Part shown: positions 17,423-26,372 of the stretch, one piece after another
Position numbering within the stretch: position 1 is the first letter of the stretch
Layout: each line of letters begins with the position of its first letter
Source of the DNA: Paludibaculum sp.
GTDB lineage: Bacteria > Acidobacteriota > Terriglobia > Bryobacterales > Bryobacteraceae
Length of the DNA stretch: 64,000 nt
NCBI GenBank assembly: GCA_029973955.1
Contig: JARKQJ010000145.1
Coordinates: forward strand, 53,728-117,727
Reading direction: 5' to 3'
Position numbers and translations under genes: made by a program
The notes under the pieces: generated by a model
Databases searched by the model: none
What the model was told of the DNA's origin: nothing
The model's input: the letters and a program-made list of their open reading frames with translations, nothing else

Positions 17423-18307
17423 ATGAAGACAATGCGAATCTTGGCGGGTTCGGTGCTGGCTTTGGGGCTGGTGTGGGGGCAGGTGCCTCCGGCGCAGGGC
17501 GTACCGGGGGGCAGGGCAGTAGCGGGCGCGGTGGCGCCGGTGGCTCCCGACTTCCAGCAGGATGCGCAGAGGACCAAGGAGCAACTGGACCAGTTGCTGG
17601 ACCGCACGGCTCCGACGATGCGCGAGGTGTTGATTCTGGATCCGTCGCTCATCTCGAATGAGGCGTATCTTGCACCATACCCGGCGCTGGCGGCGTTCAT
17701 GCGCGTGCATCCGGAGATCGCGCGAAACCCGGCGTACTTTCTGGGCGAGCGGCATCACGAGAACCGCGATCCAAGGGAGCGGTCAGAGGAGCGCACGGCT
17801 GAGATGTGGCTCAACCTGATGGGCGGAACGGCGGCTCTCGTCGGGCTGGGGATGGCGATTGCGCTGTTGACTTGGCTGATCCGCACGTTCATCGACTACC
17901 GGCGCTGGAGCCGGCTGAGCAAGGTGCAGACGGAAGTGCACTCGAAGCTGATGGACCGTTTTGGCACGAATGAAGACCTGCTGGCGTACATCAAATCTCC
18001 GGCGGGCGGGAAGTTCCTGGAACTGGCGCCGATCACGCTGGATTCCGGGCAGAAATCGGTGGGGGCGCCGATGGGGCGGATCCTGTGGTCGATTCAAGGC
18101 GGGGTGGTGCTGGTGGCGTCGGGCGTCGGGTTGTGGATCATCGGGAGGCACGCGGGACCTCACGCGGGGCAGCCGATCCAGGCATTTGGCATGCTGGCGC
18201 TGGCTTTGGGCGTGGGGTTCGTGGCATCTGCGATCATCTCTTATGGGGTGGCGCGCCACATGGGGCTGATTGAGCCCACGGAGAAGAAGGAGACGGCCGG
18301 CGCGTAG
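17423..18307 (+). CDS. membrane protein of unknown function, upstream of a sigma/anti-sigma pair
   Basis: 294 residues. A signal peptide (MKTMRILAGSVLALGLVWGQ) leads to an Ala/Pro/Gly-rich stretch, then a helical region (DFQQDAQRTKEQLDQLLDRTAPTMREV), a membrane helix (MGGTAALVGLGMAIALLTWLI), a cytoplasmic middle part (SKLMDRFGTNEDLLAYIKSPAGGKFL) and two further helices near the C-terminus. The motif DRFGTNEDLLAYI recurs in acidobacterial proteins encoded beside ECF sigma factors. The gene is followed after 65 nt by the sigma gene, so it may sense or transmit an envelope signal. No enzymatic domain recognised. Confidence 0.7.
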   Translation: MKTMRILAGSVLALGLVWGQVPPAQGVPGGRAVAGAVAPVAPDFQQDAQRTKEQLDQLLDRTAPTMREVLILDPSLISNEAYLAPYPALAAFMRVHPEIARNPAYFLGERHHENRDPRERSEERTAEMWLNLMGGTAALVGLGMAIALLTWLIRTFIDYRRWSRLSKVQTEVHSKLMDRFGTNEDLLAYIKSPAGGKFLELAPITLDSGQKSVGAPMGRILWSIQGGVVLVASGVGLWIIGRHAGPHAGQPIQAFGMLALALGVGFVASAIISYGVARHMGLIEPTEKKETAGA

Positions 18308-18372
18308 GCTCCGATGACCGGCAGATACGAATGTTCCGCGACACGACATATAACGGCCTTACCAGGGCAGAC

Positions 18373-18888
18373 ATGGCGGTGGACGCTGTGGAACTGGTGA
18401 TGGACGAGGAGGCCTTCCGGGGCTTCTATGACAGAAACGCGCGTAGCGTGTGGGCGTACCTGGCGCGGATCACGGGCGACCGTCAGTTGGCCGACGACCT
18501 GCTGCAGGAGACGTTCTACCGTTTCCTGCGCGCGTCGGCGGTGCACGAAAGCGACACGCACCGGAGAAATTCGCTGTACATGATTGCAACGAATGTGGCG
18601 AGGGACGCTCGGAGGCGGAAGGCGGTGAGGTTGCCGTATTCGGTCAGCATGGAGGCGGAGCTGCAACCGGCAGGCGAGGGGCCGGCGGTTTCGGCACAGT
18701 CGATGGATCTGACGCGAGCGTTGGCGGAGTTGAAGCCGCGGGAGCGGGCGATGCTGTGGCTGGCGTATGCGGAAGGGGCGACGCACGAAGAGATTGCAGC
18801 GGCGGTTGGCGTGCGGCCGTCGAGCCTGAAGTCGCTGTTGTTCCGGGCGCGAAAGAAGATGGCGGCGCTGCTGGGAGGTGCGCGATGA
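18373..18888 (+). CDS. RNA polymerase sigma factor, sigma-70/ECF family
   Basis: 171 residues from ATG 18373, chosen because AGGG precedes it and a TATAAC (18349-18354) in front could be its -10; an upstream ATG at 18331 is also in frame. Region 2: FRGFYDRNARSVWAYLARITGD, QLADDLLQETFYRFL and RNSLYMIATNVARDARRRK (each a separate piece). Region 4: LKPRERAMLWLAYAEGATHEEIAAAVGVRPSSLKSLL (in pieces), which would contact the -35. The stop overlaps the anti-sigma start (ATGA), so both are made together. Confidence 0.88.
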   Translation: MAVDAVELVMDEEAFRGFYDRNARSVWAYLARITGDRQLADDLLQETFYRFLRASAVHESDTHRRNSLYMIATNVARDARRRKAVRLPYSVSMEAELQPAGEGPAVSAQSMDLTRALAELKPRERAMLWLAYAEGATHEEIAAAVGVRPSSLKSLLFRARKKMAALLGGAR

Positions 18889-19373
18889 TGCGGCAGGAAT
18901 GTGTCCATCTGGAAGAAGTACTGCTGGCGGCAAGGACGGGCAACCGGGAGTGGGATGGGCACGTGGCCGGGTGCGCGGAATGCCGGGATGCGGTGCGGGT
19001 GGCCGTGGCGTTTGAAGGGGCCCGGGATGAGGCACTGGCGGGGGTGACGCTGCCGGACGCGGGCATCGTGTGGCGGCGGGCGCAGTTCCGGGCTCGACGC
19101 GAGGCGATCCAGGCGGCGGGGCGGCCGATCACGGTGGCGCAGGTGATTGCGTTTGCGGTGGCCATGGGTCTGGTGGGTGCCTGTTTTGGCGCCACGTCGC
19201 AAGGGTTTCAGGCGGTTCTGGCCTGGGTGAGCGGACACTGGGGCACGGCGCTGCGGGCGGCGATCGCGGATCATTGGATGCTGGCCGTGGGCTTGGTGGC
19301 TGCCATCGTGGCTGTGCCTGGCGCGGTGTACGCGCTGGTGACGGCGCTCAGCGGATCGGGAGCCAGACGGTGA
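18885..19373 (+). CDS. anti-sigma factor, zinc-finger type, membrane bound
   Basis: 162 residues, with GGGAGG 7 nt before ATG 18885; the start overlaps the sigma stop by 4 nt. The N-terminal part has the HVAGCAEC signature (His-x3-Cys-x2-Cys) of zinc-bound anti-sigma domains. Two membrane helices follow: VIAFAVAMGLVGACFGA (about residues 87-103) and MLAVGLVAAIVAVPGAVYALV (about 133-155), so, unlike the protein at 4.3 kb, it has almost no external domain. Its last 26 nt overlap the end of the convergent GH127 gene. Confidence 0.8.
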   Translation: MMRQECVHLEEVLLAARTGNREWDGHVAGCAECRDAVRVAVAFEGARDEALAGVTLPDAGIVWRRAQFRARREAIQAAGRPITVAQVIAFAVAMGLVGACFGATSQGFQAVLAWVSGHWGTALRAAIADHWMLAVGLVAAIVAVPGAVYALVTALSGSGARR

Positions 19374-21282
19374 AGTTGGCCGGGCCGCGGCCGTGGAAAG
19401 CGTAGTAGGGCACCAGTGTGATGGCGGCCGGCTGGGCGGCTGAAGGGGGCTGGAAGGTATAGAGGCTGGGTGTGGAATCGAAGGCCAGGCCTTTGTGGTT
19501 CAGGACGGTGATTCCGCCCAGCAAGGCGGGGCGGAACTCGGCGCTGATGGGATTGCGGTGGTCGATGGCCAGGTCGAAGACCTCGGGGCCGGGGTTGTCC
19601 GTCTGCTCGGCGGCGTAGAGGATGGGACCGCGCTGGACGGCGGCTTTGCCGTAATCTTCCGAGACGCGCGGGTTGGCGTAGACGAGGCGGGTTTCGACGT
19701 CCAGGGTGAGGGTGATTTTGTCCCCGGGCTTCCAGGTGCGCTTCAGCGTCAGGTAGGTGTTGGGCTGCGGCTGCGCGGTGGCGGCTTGGCCGTTGACGAG
19801 GACTGTGGTTTTGAGAGACCAGGAGGGGATGCGAAGGTAGAGGGTGAACTCTTCGGCCCGGGCGGGATGGAGGGTGAGTTCGACGTCGCCGCGCCAGGGC
19901 TGGCCGGTCTTTAGCTGCGCCTTGAGCGGCGTACCGGATTCGAGGTGCCAGTCGAGAGTTGAGTTGTCGTAAAGGTGCACCCAGAGGCCGTCTTTGGAGG
20001 TGGAGTAGAAGTAGGCGCCGAGGGCGGCGAAGGTGCGCTGGAGGTTGGGCGGGCAGCAGCAGGTGTCGTACCAGGGGTTGCGGATTCTGTCGGAGGCGGT
20101 GGCGCTGAGAGGATTGCGGTAGCAATAGAGCGTGCCGTTGGAAGACATGCCGGAGTTGATGCCGTTGTAGAGGGCGCGCTCGATGAGGTCGGCGTAGCGG
20201 GCGTCGCCGGTGGCGGCGAGCATGCGGTGGTGGAAGAGCATGCCGGCGATGGCGGCGCAGGATTCGGTGTAGGCCTGGCGGTTGGGGAGTTCGAAGGGAT
20301 CGCCGAAGGCTTCGCCGGAGGCGCGGGAGCCGACGCCGCCGGTGACGAACATTTTGGAGGTGGAGAGGTCGGCGGCGAGGGTGTCGAGCGTGCGGCGGGA
20401 GGCGGGCTCGCCGGTTTCGAGGTCGTAGTCGGCGGCGCCGGTGGCGGCGGAGAGGGCGCGGACGGCGTGGCCCTCGAACTGAGTGCGATCCGTGAAGGGT
20501 CTACCGGCGAAGAGGTAGACGTGATCGCGATTGGAGATCTTGCGGCGTTCGCGTTCGACGCCGCTGAGGAGGTAGGCGGCGAGGTCGAGGTACTGGCGGT
20601 TGCCGGTGGTGCGATAGAGTTCGGCGAGGGCGAGTTCGAGTTCGGGGTGGCCTGTGAGGAGGGGTTGCTTGGGGGCGGGGCCGAAGTCGCGGACGAGGTA
20701 ATCGATGAATTTGATGGAGCCGTCCAGGAGTTTGCGCTTACCGGTGACGCGGTAGTAGGCGATGGCGGCCTGGGTCATGTGGCCGAGGCAGTAGAGTTCG
20801 TGGCCGGAGGTCTGCTGGGTCCAGCGGAGGCTGCGCCGCTCGCCGGTGAACCAGGTGTTTAGGTAGCCCGATGGTTCCTGGGCGGCGAGGATGGTGTCGA
20901 TGGTGCGGTCGATGGTGGCTTCGAGCTTTGGATCGGGCTGGATGGCAAGGCTCCAGGCGGCGGCTTCGAGCCATTTATAGAGGTCGGAATCGGTGTAGAG
21001 GGGGCCGCGGCGGGGGACGCTGGCGTCAGGGTTGGCGAGGCGGCGGAAGTTATCGAGGGTGCCCTTCTCTTCGAGCAGGGCCAGCAGGGTAGGGATGGAG
21101 GCGCGAACGGTGGTGTCCTGCCGGGATTTCCAGAATCCGGCCTGGAACGCGACAGTGCGGACAGGGACGGGATGGAGCCGGGCATTGGGGGTGGCGGTGA
21201 GATGGAGGAGTCCCTGGTCGCGGGCGGGGACCTGGGCAAGCACGGGCATGGAGAGCAGGAGGAGGGCAAAAACCGGACGCAT
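19348..21282 (-). CDS. secreted glycoside hydrolase family 127 (beta-L-arabinofuranosidase type)
   Basis: 644 residues, with a signal peptide (MRPVFALLLLSMPVLAQ). The alpha/alpha barrel of GH127 (formerly DUF1680) removes L-arabinofuranose from plant glycans or glycoproteins. The zinc and catalytic residues are in place: Glu340 and Cys342 in TESC, and Cys409/Cys410 in CCCPPN, matching the Glu-x-Cys and Cys-Cys of HypBA1; Glu324 sits where the acid/base Glu is expected. HELYCLGHMTQAAIAYY is another family segment. Divergent from the large TonB receptor, with a 112-bp shared promoter region, so joint regulation with substrate uptake is plausible. Confidence 0.9.
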   Translation of the reverse strand: MRPVFALLLLSMPVLAQVPARDQGLLHLTATPNARLHPVPVRTVAFQAGFWKSRQDTTVRASIPTLLALLEEKGTLDNFRRLANPDASVPRRGPLYTDSDLYKWLEAAAWSLAIQPDPKLEATIDRTIDTILAAQEPSGYLNTWFTGERRSLRWTQQTSGHELYCLGHMTQAAIAYYRVTGKRKLLDGSIKFIDYLVRDFGPAPKQPLLTGHPELELALAELYRTTGNRQYLDLAAYLLSGVERERRKISNRDHVYLFAGRPFTDRTQFEGHAVRALSAATGAADYDLETGEPASRRTLDTLAADLSTSKMFVTGGVGSRASGEAFGDPFELPNRQAYTESCAAIAGMLFHHRMLAATGDARYADLIERALYNGINSGMSSNGTLYCYRNPLSATASDRIRNPWYDTCCCPPNLQRTFAALGAYFYSTSKDGLWVHLYDNSTLDWHLESGTPLKAQLKTGQPWRGDVELTLHPARAEEFTLYLRIPSWSLKTTVLVNGQAATAQPQPNTYLTLKRTWKPGDKITLTLDVETRLVYANPRVSEDYGKAAVQRGPILYAAEQTDNPGPEVFDLAIDHRNPISAEFRPALLGGITVLNHKGLAFDSTPSLYTFQPPSAAQPAAITLVPYYAFHGRGPANFTVWLPIR

Positions 21283-21325
21283 GAGTCTGTTGTACCAGAG
21301 ACGTGTGTGCGGATTCTGACATGAG

Positions 21326-21347
21326 ATTCCGGAATTTCACAATTGTG
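21326..21347. promoter_or_regulatory. two adjacent perfect palindromes in the GH127 / TonB-receptor promoter region
   Basis: ATTCCGGAAT (21326-21335) and CACAATTGTG (21338-21347) are each perfect 10-bp palindromes, 2 bp apart. They lie between the divergent starts, 47-69 nt before the receptor ATG (which has AGGAGG in front of it). A TACACT at 21362-21367 may be a -10. Confidence 0.45.
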
Positions 21348-21394
21348 GTCATGAAATGATGTACACTGCATCTTAAAGACATCAGGAGGTCAGA

Positions 21395-24300
21395 ATGACG
21401 CGAAAGCTCCTCGCTGCGCTTGCGCTCTGTTGCATGGCAGCATTCGGACAGACCCGAGGATCCATCTCGGGTGAAGTGACAGACGCTTCCGGCGCAGTGA
21501 TCCCGGGCGCGAAGGTAATAGTCAAGTCTCCGGCCATTGGATTGGCCCGCGAGACCACAACCAACGACAGCGGTTATTTCAACGTCCCGACGTTGCCGGC
21601 CGGCAACTATGACGTGGACGTGGAAGCCAATGGTTTCAAGACGTTGAATCGCACGAGTGTGCGGTTGGACGCCGACGTGGCGGTGAGCCTGAAGCTCCAG
21701 TTGGAAGTAGGCCAGTTGGCGGAGAAGGTGGAAGTGACGGCGGACGTGCCGATGGTAGAGACGTCGAACGGCGAAGTCTCGCGCATGGTGACGTCGCAGC
21801 AGTTGCAGAACTTCGCGCTGCCGGGCCGCAACCCGTTCTACATGCTGGGGATCATGCCCGGCATCGTGTCCCGCTATGGGAACTTCATGACGGACTTCCG
21901 CGGTGGCAGCTACTCCATGGGTGGTTTGCAGATCAACGGCCAGCGTAAGGACACGAACTTCATTTCGGTGGACGGCGTGAACAACGGCCGCAATCGCGAT
22001 GGCGTGCAGCAGAACAACATCCTGGGGGTGGACTTCATCGAAGAGGTGAAGGTGCAGACCACGCACTACGCGGCTGAGTATGGCCGCTCCACCGGCGCGC
22101 AGATCAACTTCATCACGCGCCGCGGCACGCAGGACTTCCACGGTTCGGCGTACGAGTTCTATTTCAGCGATTCGTTTGCCGCCTGCCCGTACGTGGTGGG
22201 CTGTGCCTCCAAGCCGCGCATCCGTTATCACAACTACGGCTTCGCGCTCGGCGGCCCAATCTACATTCCGGGCAAGTTCAATACCGAGAAGAACAAACTG
22301 TTCTTCTTCGTGGGCATGGAGACCCGCTACAACTCGGGCGCCAACCAGAAACTGTCGACGATTCCGACCACGCTCGAGCGCAGCGGTAACTTCAGCGCCA
22401 GCGCGCTCAAGCCGATCGATCCGACCACCGGCGCGCCGTTCCCGAACAACATCATCCCCACCAGCCGCATCAGCAACCTCGGCCAGGGCCTGCAGAAGAT
22501 GTACCCGGATCCGAACTACAACGGCCCCGGCGGCAACTACTATGCCTCGGCCGGCCAGCCGACTGAGAGCCGGGACATGATCTATCGCGTGGACTACAAC
22601 ATCAAGCCCAACTGGCAGTTGAGCGTCCGCGCCATGCCCGGCACGCAGGATTTCACCTCTTGGTTCGACAACACCGGCAACAACATTCCGCTGTTCCAGG
22701 TGTACCGGCAGCGGTACGGCGACAACTACGTGGCCACGCTGACGACGGCCGTCAACTCGAGCACGATCAACGAACTGAGCTACGGCTACTCGGCCTACCG
22801 CGAAGGGTTCAACATCCTGGGCGATGGCGTGAAGCGCTCGAAGTACGGCATCAGCTTCCCGGCGCTGTTTTCGGTGAACAACCCGGATCGTATTCCGATA
22901 GTTGGCATCACCGGCATGACGGGCTTTGGCGCGGGCCAGGCGAACTTCGCGCGCACGCCGACTTTCATCCTGCGCGAGAACTTCAGCAAGATCATCGGCT
23001 CTCACACGCTGAAGGCCGGTTTCTATTTTGAGTGGATGAACATGAACGAACTGAGCGCCGCCAATGAAAATGGCAGCTTCTCGTTCGGTTCTTCCTCCTC
23101 GAACCCGAGGAACTCCGGCAACCCGTGGGCGAATGCGCTTCTGGGGAATTTTGATGCCTACAGCGAGAGCGGCCCGGCGGCGCAGACTGTGTACAAGGCT
23201 TATGACCGCGAGTTTTACGTGCAGGATAGCTGGCGCGTGAACCGCCGCCTGTCGCTGGAGTACGGCATGCGCTGGGCGTTCATCTCCCCGTGGGGCGCGA
23301 AGTGGAACAACGTGGTGTCCTGGATGCAGCAGTACTGGGATCCGACCAAGGCTCCCCAGGTTGCGTCCAACGGTTCGATTGTGACCGGGACCGGCGATCC
23401 GTACAACGGCCTGGTTCTGCCCGGCTCCGGTTTCCCGGACGACGCCAAGGGCCGCGTGCCAGTCTACGGCGATCCGACGGTGAACGCGCTCTTCCGTGGC
23501 GTGCCGGATAAGTTCAATCCGACCCGGAAGACCAACTTCCAGCCGCGCCTGAGCCTTGCTTATGACGTGTTCGGCAACGGCAAGCTGGCCATCCGCGCCG
23601 GCGCCGGCATCTTCCACGGTGTCACCGGCATTGCCTACTCGGGCTGGTACCTTGGCGCGCGGCCGCCGCTCACGTTGGGCGCGACCGTGACCAACGGCAG
23701 TTCCGAGAACCCGGGCAGCGGCATCCCGAACAACACGAAGTTCCCGATCGACGTCGGCGCCCTGCCGTCCGACTACAAGATCCCCACGATGTATAACTAC
23801 AGTTTCGGCATCCAGACCCTGCTGCCCTATAAGACGCAGTTGGATGTGAGCTACGTGGGCAACTCCGGCCGCCACCTGTCGCTCTCCCGGAACCTCAACC
23901 AGGTGATGCCGGACGTGCAGCAGGCGCACCAGGGTGTGGACCTGCGGCCCTACTACACTTACCGCGGCGTAGGCAGCATCAACATGGTGGAGCCGATGGC
24001 GACCTCCAGCTACAACTCGATGCAGGTGGCCGCGCGGCGCCGCACGGGTCAGATTACCTACTCGATGTCGTACACGTTGGGCAAGATCATGGGCTACGGC
24101 AACGAAGGCGTGGCCGGTGGCATGCAGAACCCGTTCAACATCAAGGCTGAGAAATCGGAACTCGAAGAGAGCCGCAAGCACTGGCTGGTGATCAGCCACA
24201 CGTGGGAACTGCCCTGGTACAAAGACCAGAAGGGCCTCCTCGGCCGCGTGGCCGGCGGATGGAACGTCTCCGGCGTGTGGACCATCACCTCCGGCCGCCT

Positions 24301-24685
24301 GTACGGACCTAGCGTGACCGGCGTTGCCCGCAGCGTCGCCACCCGGCCCGACCTCGTCGGCGACTGGTACCTCGAGCCGGATCAGCGCTCGCTGTTCCGC
24401 TACTTCAAGACCGAAGCCTTCACCCGCGCGGCGGACTGGACCTTCGGCAATGCCGGCAAGTGGATTGTCCGTGGTCCGGGCAGCATCGATCTGAGCGCCT
24501 TTGTGACGAAGGACATTCGCGTGGCTGAGCAGTACCGCCTGCAACTGCGCATGGAGACGTTCAATGCTCTGAACCACATGAACCTCTCCGACATCAACAC
24601 GCAGTTGGGGAACCGCTCCTTCGGCCAGATCAGCGGCGTGGGCCAGTCCCGCTACGTGCAGATCGGGGCGAAGTTCACCTTCTAG
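21395..24685 (+). CDS. TonB-dependent receptor with N-terminal carboxypeptidase-regulatory domain (Oar-like)
   Basis: 1,096 residues. Signal peptide (MTRKLLAALALCCMAAFGQ), then a carboxypeptidase-regulatory Ig-like domain (GSISGEVTDASGAVIPGAKVIV ... YFNVPTLPAGNYDVDVEA, in pieces), then the plug (LQNFALPGRNPFYMLGIMPGI, GGLQINGQRKDTNFISVDGVNNG in pieces) and a 22-stranded barrel ending in aromatic VQIGAKFTF, the usual outer-membrane insertion signal. Acidobacteria have many of these, used for import of oligosaccharides or other large nutrients and for surface functions. The best partner is the TonB-like protein at 14.9 kb. The neighbouring GH127 suggests arabinose-containing substrates, but this is inference. 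Confidence 0.93.
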   Translation: MTRKLLAALALCCMAAFGQTRGSISGEVTDASGAVIPGAKVIVKSPAIGLARETTTNDSGYFNVPTLPAGNYDVDVEANGFKTLNRTSVRLDADVAVSLKLQLEVGQLAEKVEVTADVPMVETSNGEVSRMVTSQQLQNFALPGRNPFYMLGIMPGIVSRYGNFMTDFRGGSYSMGGLQINGQRKDTNFISVDGVNNGRNRDGVQQNNILGVDFIEEVKVQTTHYAAEYGRSTGAQINFITRRGTQDFHGSAYEFYFSDSFAACPYVVGCASKPRIRYHNYGFALGGPIYIPGKFNTEKNKLFFFVGMETRYNSGANQKLSTIPTTLERSGNFSASALKPIDPTTGAPFPNNIIPTSRISNLGQGLQKMYPDPNYNGPGGNYYASAGQPTESRDMIYRVDYNIKPNWQLSVRAMPGTQDFTSWFDNTGNNIPLFQVYRQRYGDNYVATLTTAVNSSTINELSYGYSAYREGFNILGDGVKRSKYGISFPALFSVNNPDRIPIVGITGMTGFGAGQANFARTPTFILRENFSKIIGSHTLKAGFYFEWMNMNELSAANENGSFSFGSSSSNPRNSGNPWANALLGNFDAYSESGPAAQTVYKAYDREFYVQDSWRVNRRLSLEYGMRWAFISPWGAKWNNVVSWMQQYWDPTKAPQVASNGSIVTGTGDPYNGLVLPGSGFPDDAKGRVPVYGDPTVNALFRGVPDKFNPTRKTNFQPRLSLAYDVFGNGKLAIRAGAGIFHGVTGIAYSGWYLGARPPLTLGATVTNGSSENPGSGIPNNTKFPIDVGALPSDYKIPTMYNYSFGIQTLLPYKTQLDVSYVGNSGRHLSLSRNLNQVMPDVQQAHQGVDLRPYYTYRGVGSINMVEPMATSSYNSMQVAARRRTGQITYSMSYTLGKIMGYGNEGVAGGMQNPFNIKAEKSELEESRKHWLVISHTWELPWYKDQKGLLGRVAGGWNVSGVWTITSGRLYGPSVTGVARSVATRPDLVGDWYLEPDQRSLFRYFKTEAFTRAADWTFGNAGKWIVRGPGSIDLSAFVTKDIRVAEQYRLQLRMETFNALNHMNLSDINTQLGNRSFGQISGVGQSRYVQIGAKFTF

Positions 24686-24695
24686 AAACGGGACG

Positions 24696-24790
24696 GCCGG
24701 GCGCTCCAGTCGAGTGCCCGGCTCGTTCAGGCAATACCACCGAATCGAAGCGGGCGCCGCGGGGTTCTCCCCTGGCGCCCGTTTCTTCTT
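24696..24790 (+). terminator. double hairpin terminator after the TonB receptor
   Basis: A first hairpin pairs GCCGGGCGCT (24696-24705) with AGTGCCCGGC (24713-24722), one mismatch. A second pairs GGGCGCC (24752-24758) with GGCGCCC (24774-24780), extended by GGGG/CCCC, and is followed by TTTCTTCTT (24782-24790). The second is a convincing intrinsic terminator for the plus strand. Confidence 0.8.
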
Positions 24791-26369
24791 AAGGGGCCGG
24801 TTGGGCGGCAAGTTGAACGCGAAGCGTGGAGTTTGGCGCGGCCCTGAGCGGCGCAGGCTGGCCTCTGAAGGAGGGGACCCAGCCCGGTTCCTGGAGCATG
24901 GGCAGCAAGTCGAAGGCGTCGCCCAGCGGTTGGAAGAAGGCGTAGGCGAGGTAGTCGCCGGGCGGGACGGATGTGAATCGAAATCCGCCATTGATCGAGA
25001 TGGGCGTGGTGAGCAGGGCGGCGTCGGCGAGTCGCGAGATGTCGGCCGGGACGAGCACGGCAAAGGCGCGGAAAATGCCGGAGAGTCCGGAGGCGGTCCC
25101 TTCGATGACGGCACCGTCGCCGGCGATTTCGAGTGTCAGTTCGTCGGGCGCATCGGGCCGCGAGTAGTCGATCACGGCGTTGGGCAAAGGGCGTGCGGCC
25201 GCCACGACGGATTTGAGGTAGAGGTTCGGCTGTCTGGTCCGGATCTCGACGCGATGCCGGTCGCGGACGAAGGCAAAGAGCTTCACAACGCCGCTGGCGG
25301 GAACAGCTACCGGTTCCTGGTCCAAAGTACGTCCGTTGACGGGCCGCAGCGAGACTTCCAAGCCGAAATCGGTGGGCGCACCGCCGGACAGTTTGGCGGT
25401 GAAAAGAACGGGCAGAGGCGGCTCCAGAGGGATGCTCAGGCCTTCGATGTCGCCATTGTTCACGAGGATGCGGCGTGAGGCGCTGCCGTAGTTTGTGGAC
25501 TCGGCGGAGACGGCGAGCAGGTCGTACTCGCCAGGGATGACATCGGGGAACTCGAATGTGCCGTCCGAGGCCTGGTAGCGAGCTTCGTGCACGATGCCCG
25601 GCGGGTTCGAACGCAGCGAAACCACGCACCAGGCCGGCGCCTTCAGCCCCTCGCTGCTCTGGATGCGGCCGGCCACGCGGTAGAGGGGCGTAGAGAGCAG
25701 CGCGAAGTCCAGTCCGGCCGACTCGCCGCCGGCGACGACAGGTACCGTGCGCGCCTGGGCTGGGGAAAGAGCACCGGGGTAGTAGGAGGCCGCCACGAAC
25801 AGTTCCGGGCCGCCGGCGCTCCGGAAGGAGACGCCGCTGGTGGTAGGAGGCAGAGCCCTGAGCAGGTAACTGCCCGCGGGCACACTGGAGATCCGGTAGT
25901 CTCCGCCGGCCCCCGCCGTTGCCGCGGCCACTGGGCGGAACTGCCAGCGTCCGTTCAGCCAGATGCGTTTCAGAACCTCCACCCGGGCGCCTTCAGGCGC
26001 AGTGCCTTGCGGAGCCGTCACCCTGCCGGAGAGGATGGCGGCCGGGGTGAGCTTCAGGTCCAGGCCGGACGCATGGCAGTTCCGGCCGAGGTTGATGCTG
26101 GAGGCGGAGCGGGTGGAGGCGATCAGTCCTGGCTTCTGGACGGAGATGCTGTAGACGGCTGGATCGAGAGAGGTGGCGGTGAAGCGGCCCTGATCGTCGG
26201 AGAAATAGCCGAGAACTATGGAGTTCTGCCGCGAAGATGCGCGGAACAGGATGCGGGCGCGCGCGAGGGGCGCTCCATCGCCTTCCCGGCTGACGCTGCC
26301 TTCCGCGGTGCAGGGGCCGTACTGGGCGCGCAAGAGTGCGCAGGAGAAGAGAAGCAGCGCGGAGCGCAT
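24789..26369 (-). CDS. secreted protein with carboxypeptidase-regulatory-like repeats
   Basis: 526 residues, signal peptide (MRSALLLFSCALLRAQ). Several Ig-like carboxypeptidase-regulatory modules are visible: GSVSREGDGAPLARARILF ... GRFTATSLDPAVYSISVQKPG (in pieces), LSGRVTAPQGTAPEGARVEVL and GDYRISSVPAGSYLLRALPP, and further RVAGRIQSSEGLKAPAWCVVSL. No peptidase catalytic residues are present, so it is a structural or adhesive surface protein, not an enzyme. It lies 3 nt downstream of a paralogue, and the pair probably forms one transcript that converges on the TonB receptor gene. Confidence 0.8.
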   Translation of the reverse strand: MRSALLLFSCALLRAQYGPCTAEGSVSREGDGAPLARARILFRASSRQNSIVLGYFSDDQGRFTATSLDPAVYSISVQKPGLIASTRSASSINLGRNCHASGLDLKLTPAAILSGRVTAPQGTAPEGARVEVLKRIWLNGRWQFRPVAAATAGAGGDYRISSVPAGSYLLRALPPTTSGVSFRSAGGPELFVAASYYPGALSPAQARTVPVVAGGESAGLDFALLSTPLYRVAGRIQSSEGLKAPAWCVVSLRSNPPGIVHEARYQASDGTFEFPDVIPGEYDLLAVSAESTNYGSASRRILVNNGDIEGLSIPLEPPLPVLFTAKLSGGAPTDFGLEVSLRPVNGRTLDQEPVAVPASGVVKLFAFVRDRHRVEIRTRQPNLYLKSVVAAARPLPNAVIDYSRPDAPDELTLEIAGDGAVIEGTASGLSGIFRAFAVLVPADISRLADAALLTTPISINGGFRFTSVPPGDYLAYAFFQPLGDAFDLLPMLQEPGWVPSFRGQPAPLRAAPNSTLRVQLAAQPAP

Positions 26370-26372
26370 GGC

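Noticed and set aside
21050..25114. 1,354-codon open frame on the minus strand opposite the TonB receptor
   Set aside because: It is the antisense shadow of a GC-rich gene: Arg/Ala/His-rich, no domain or signal, and the plus strand encodes a complete recognisable receptor.
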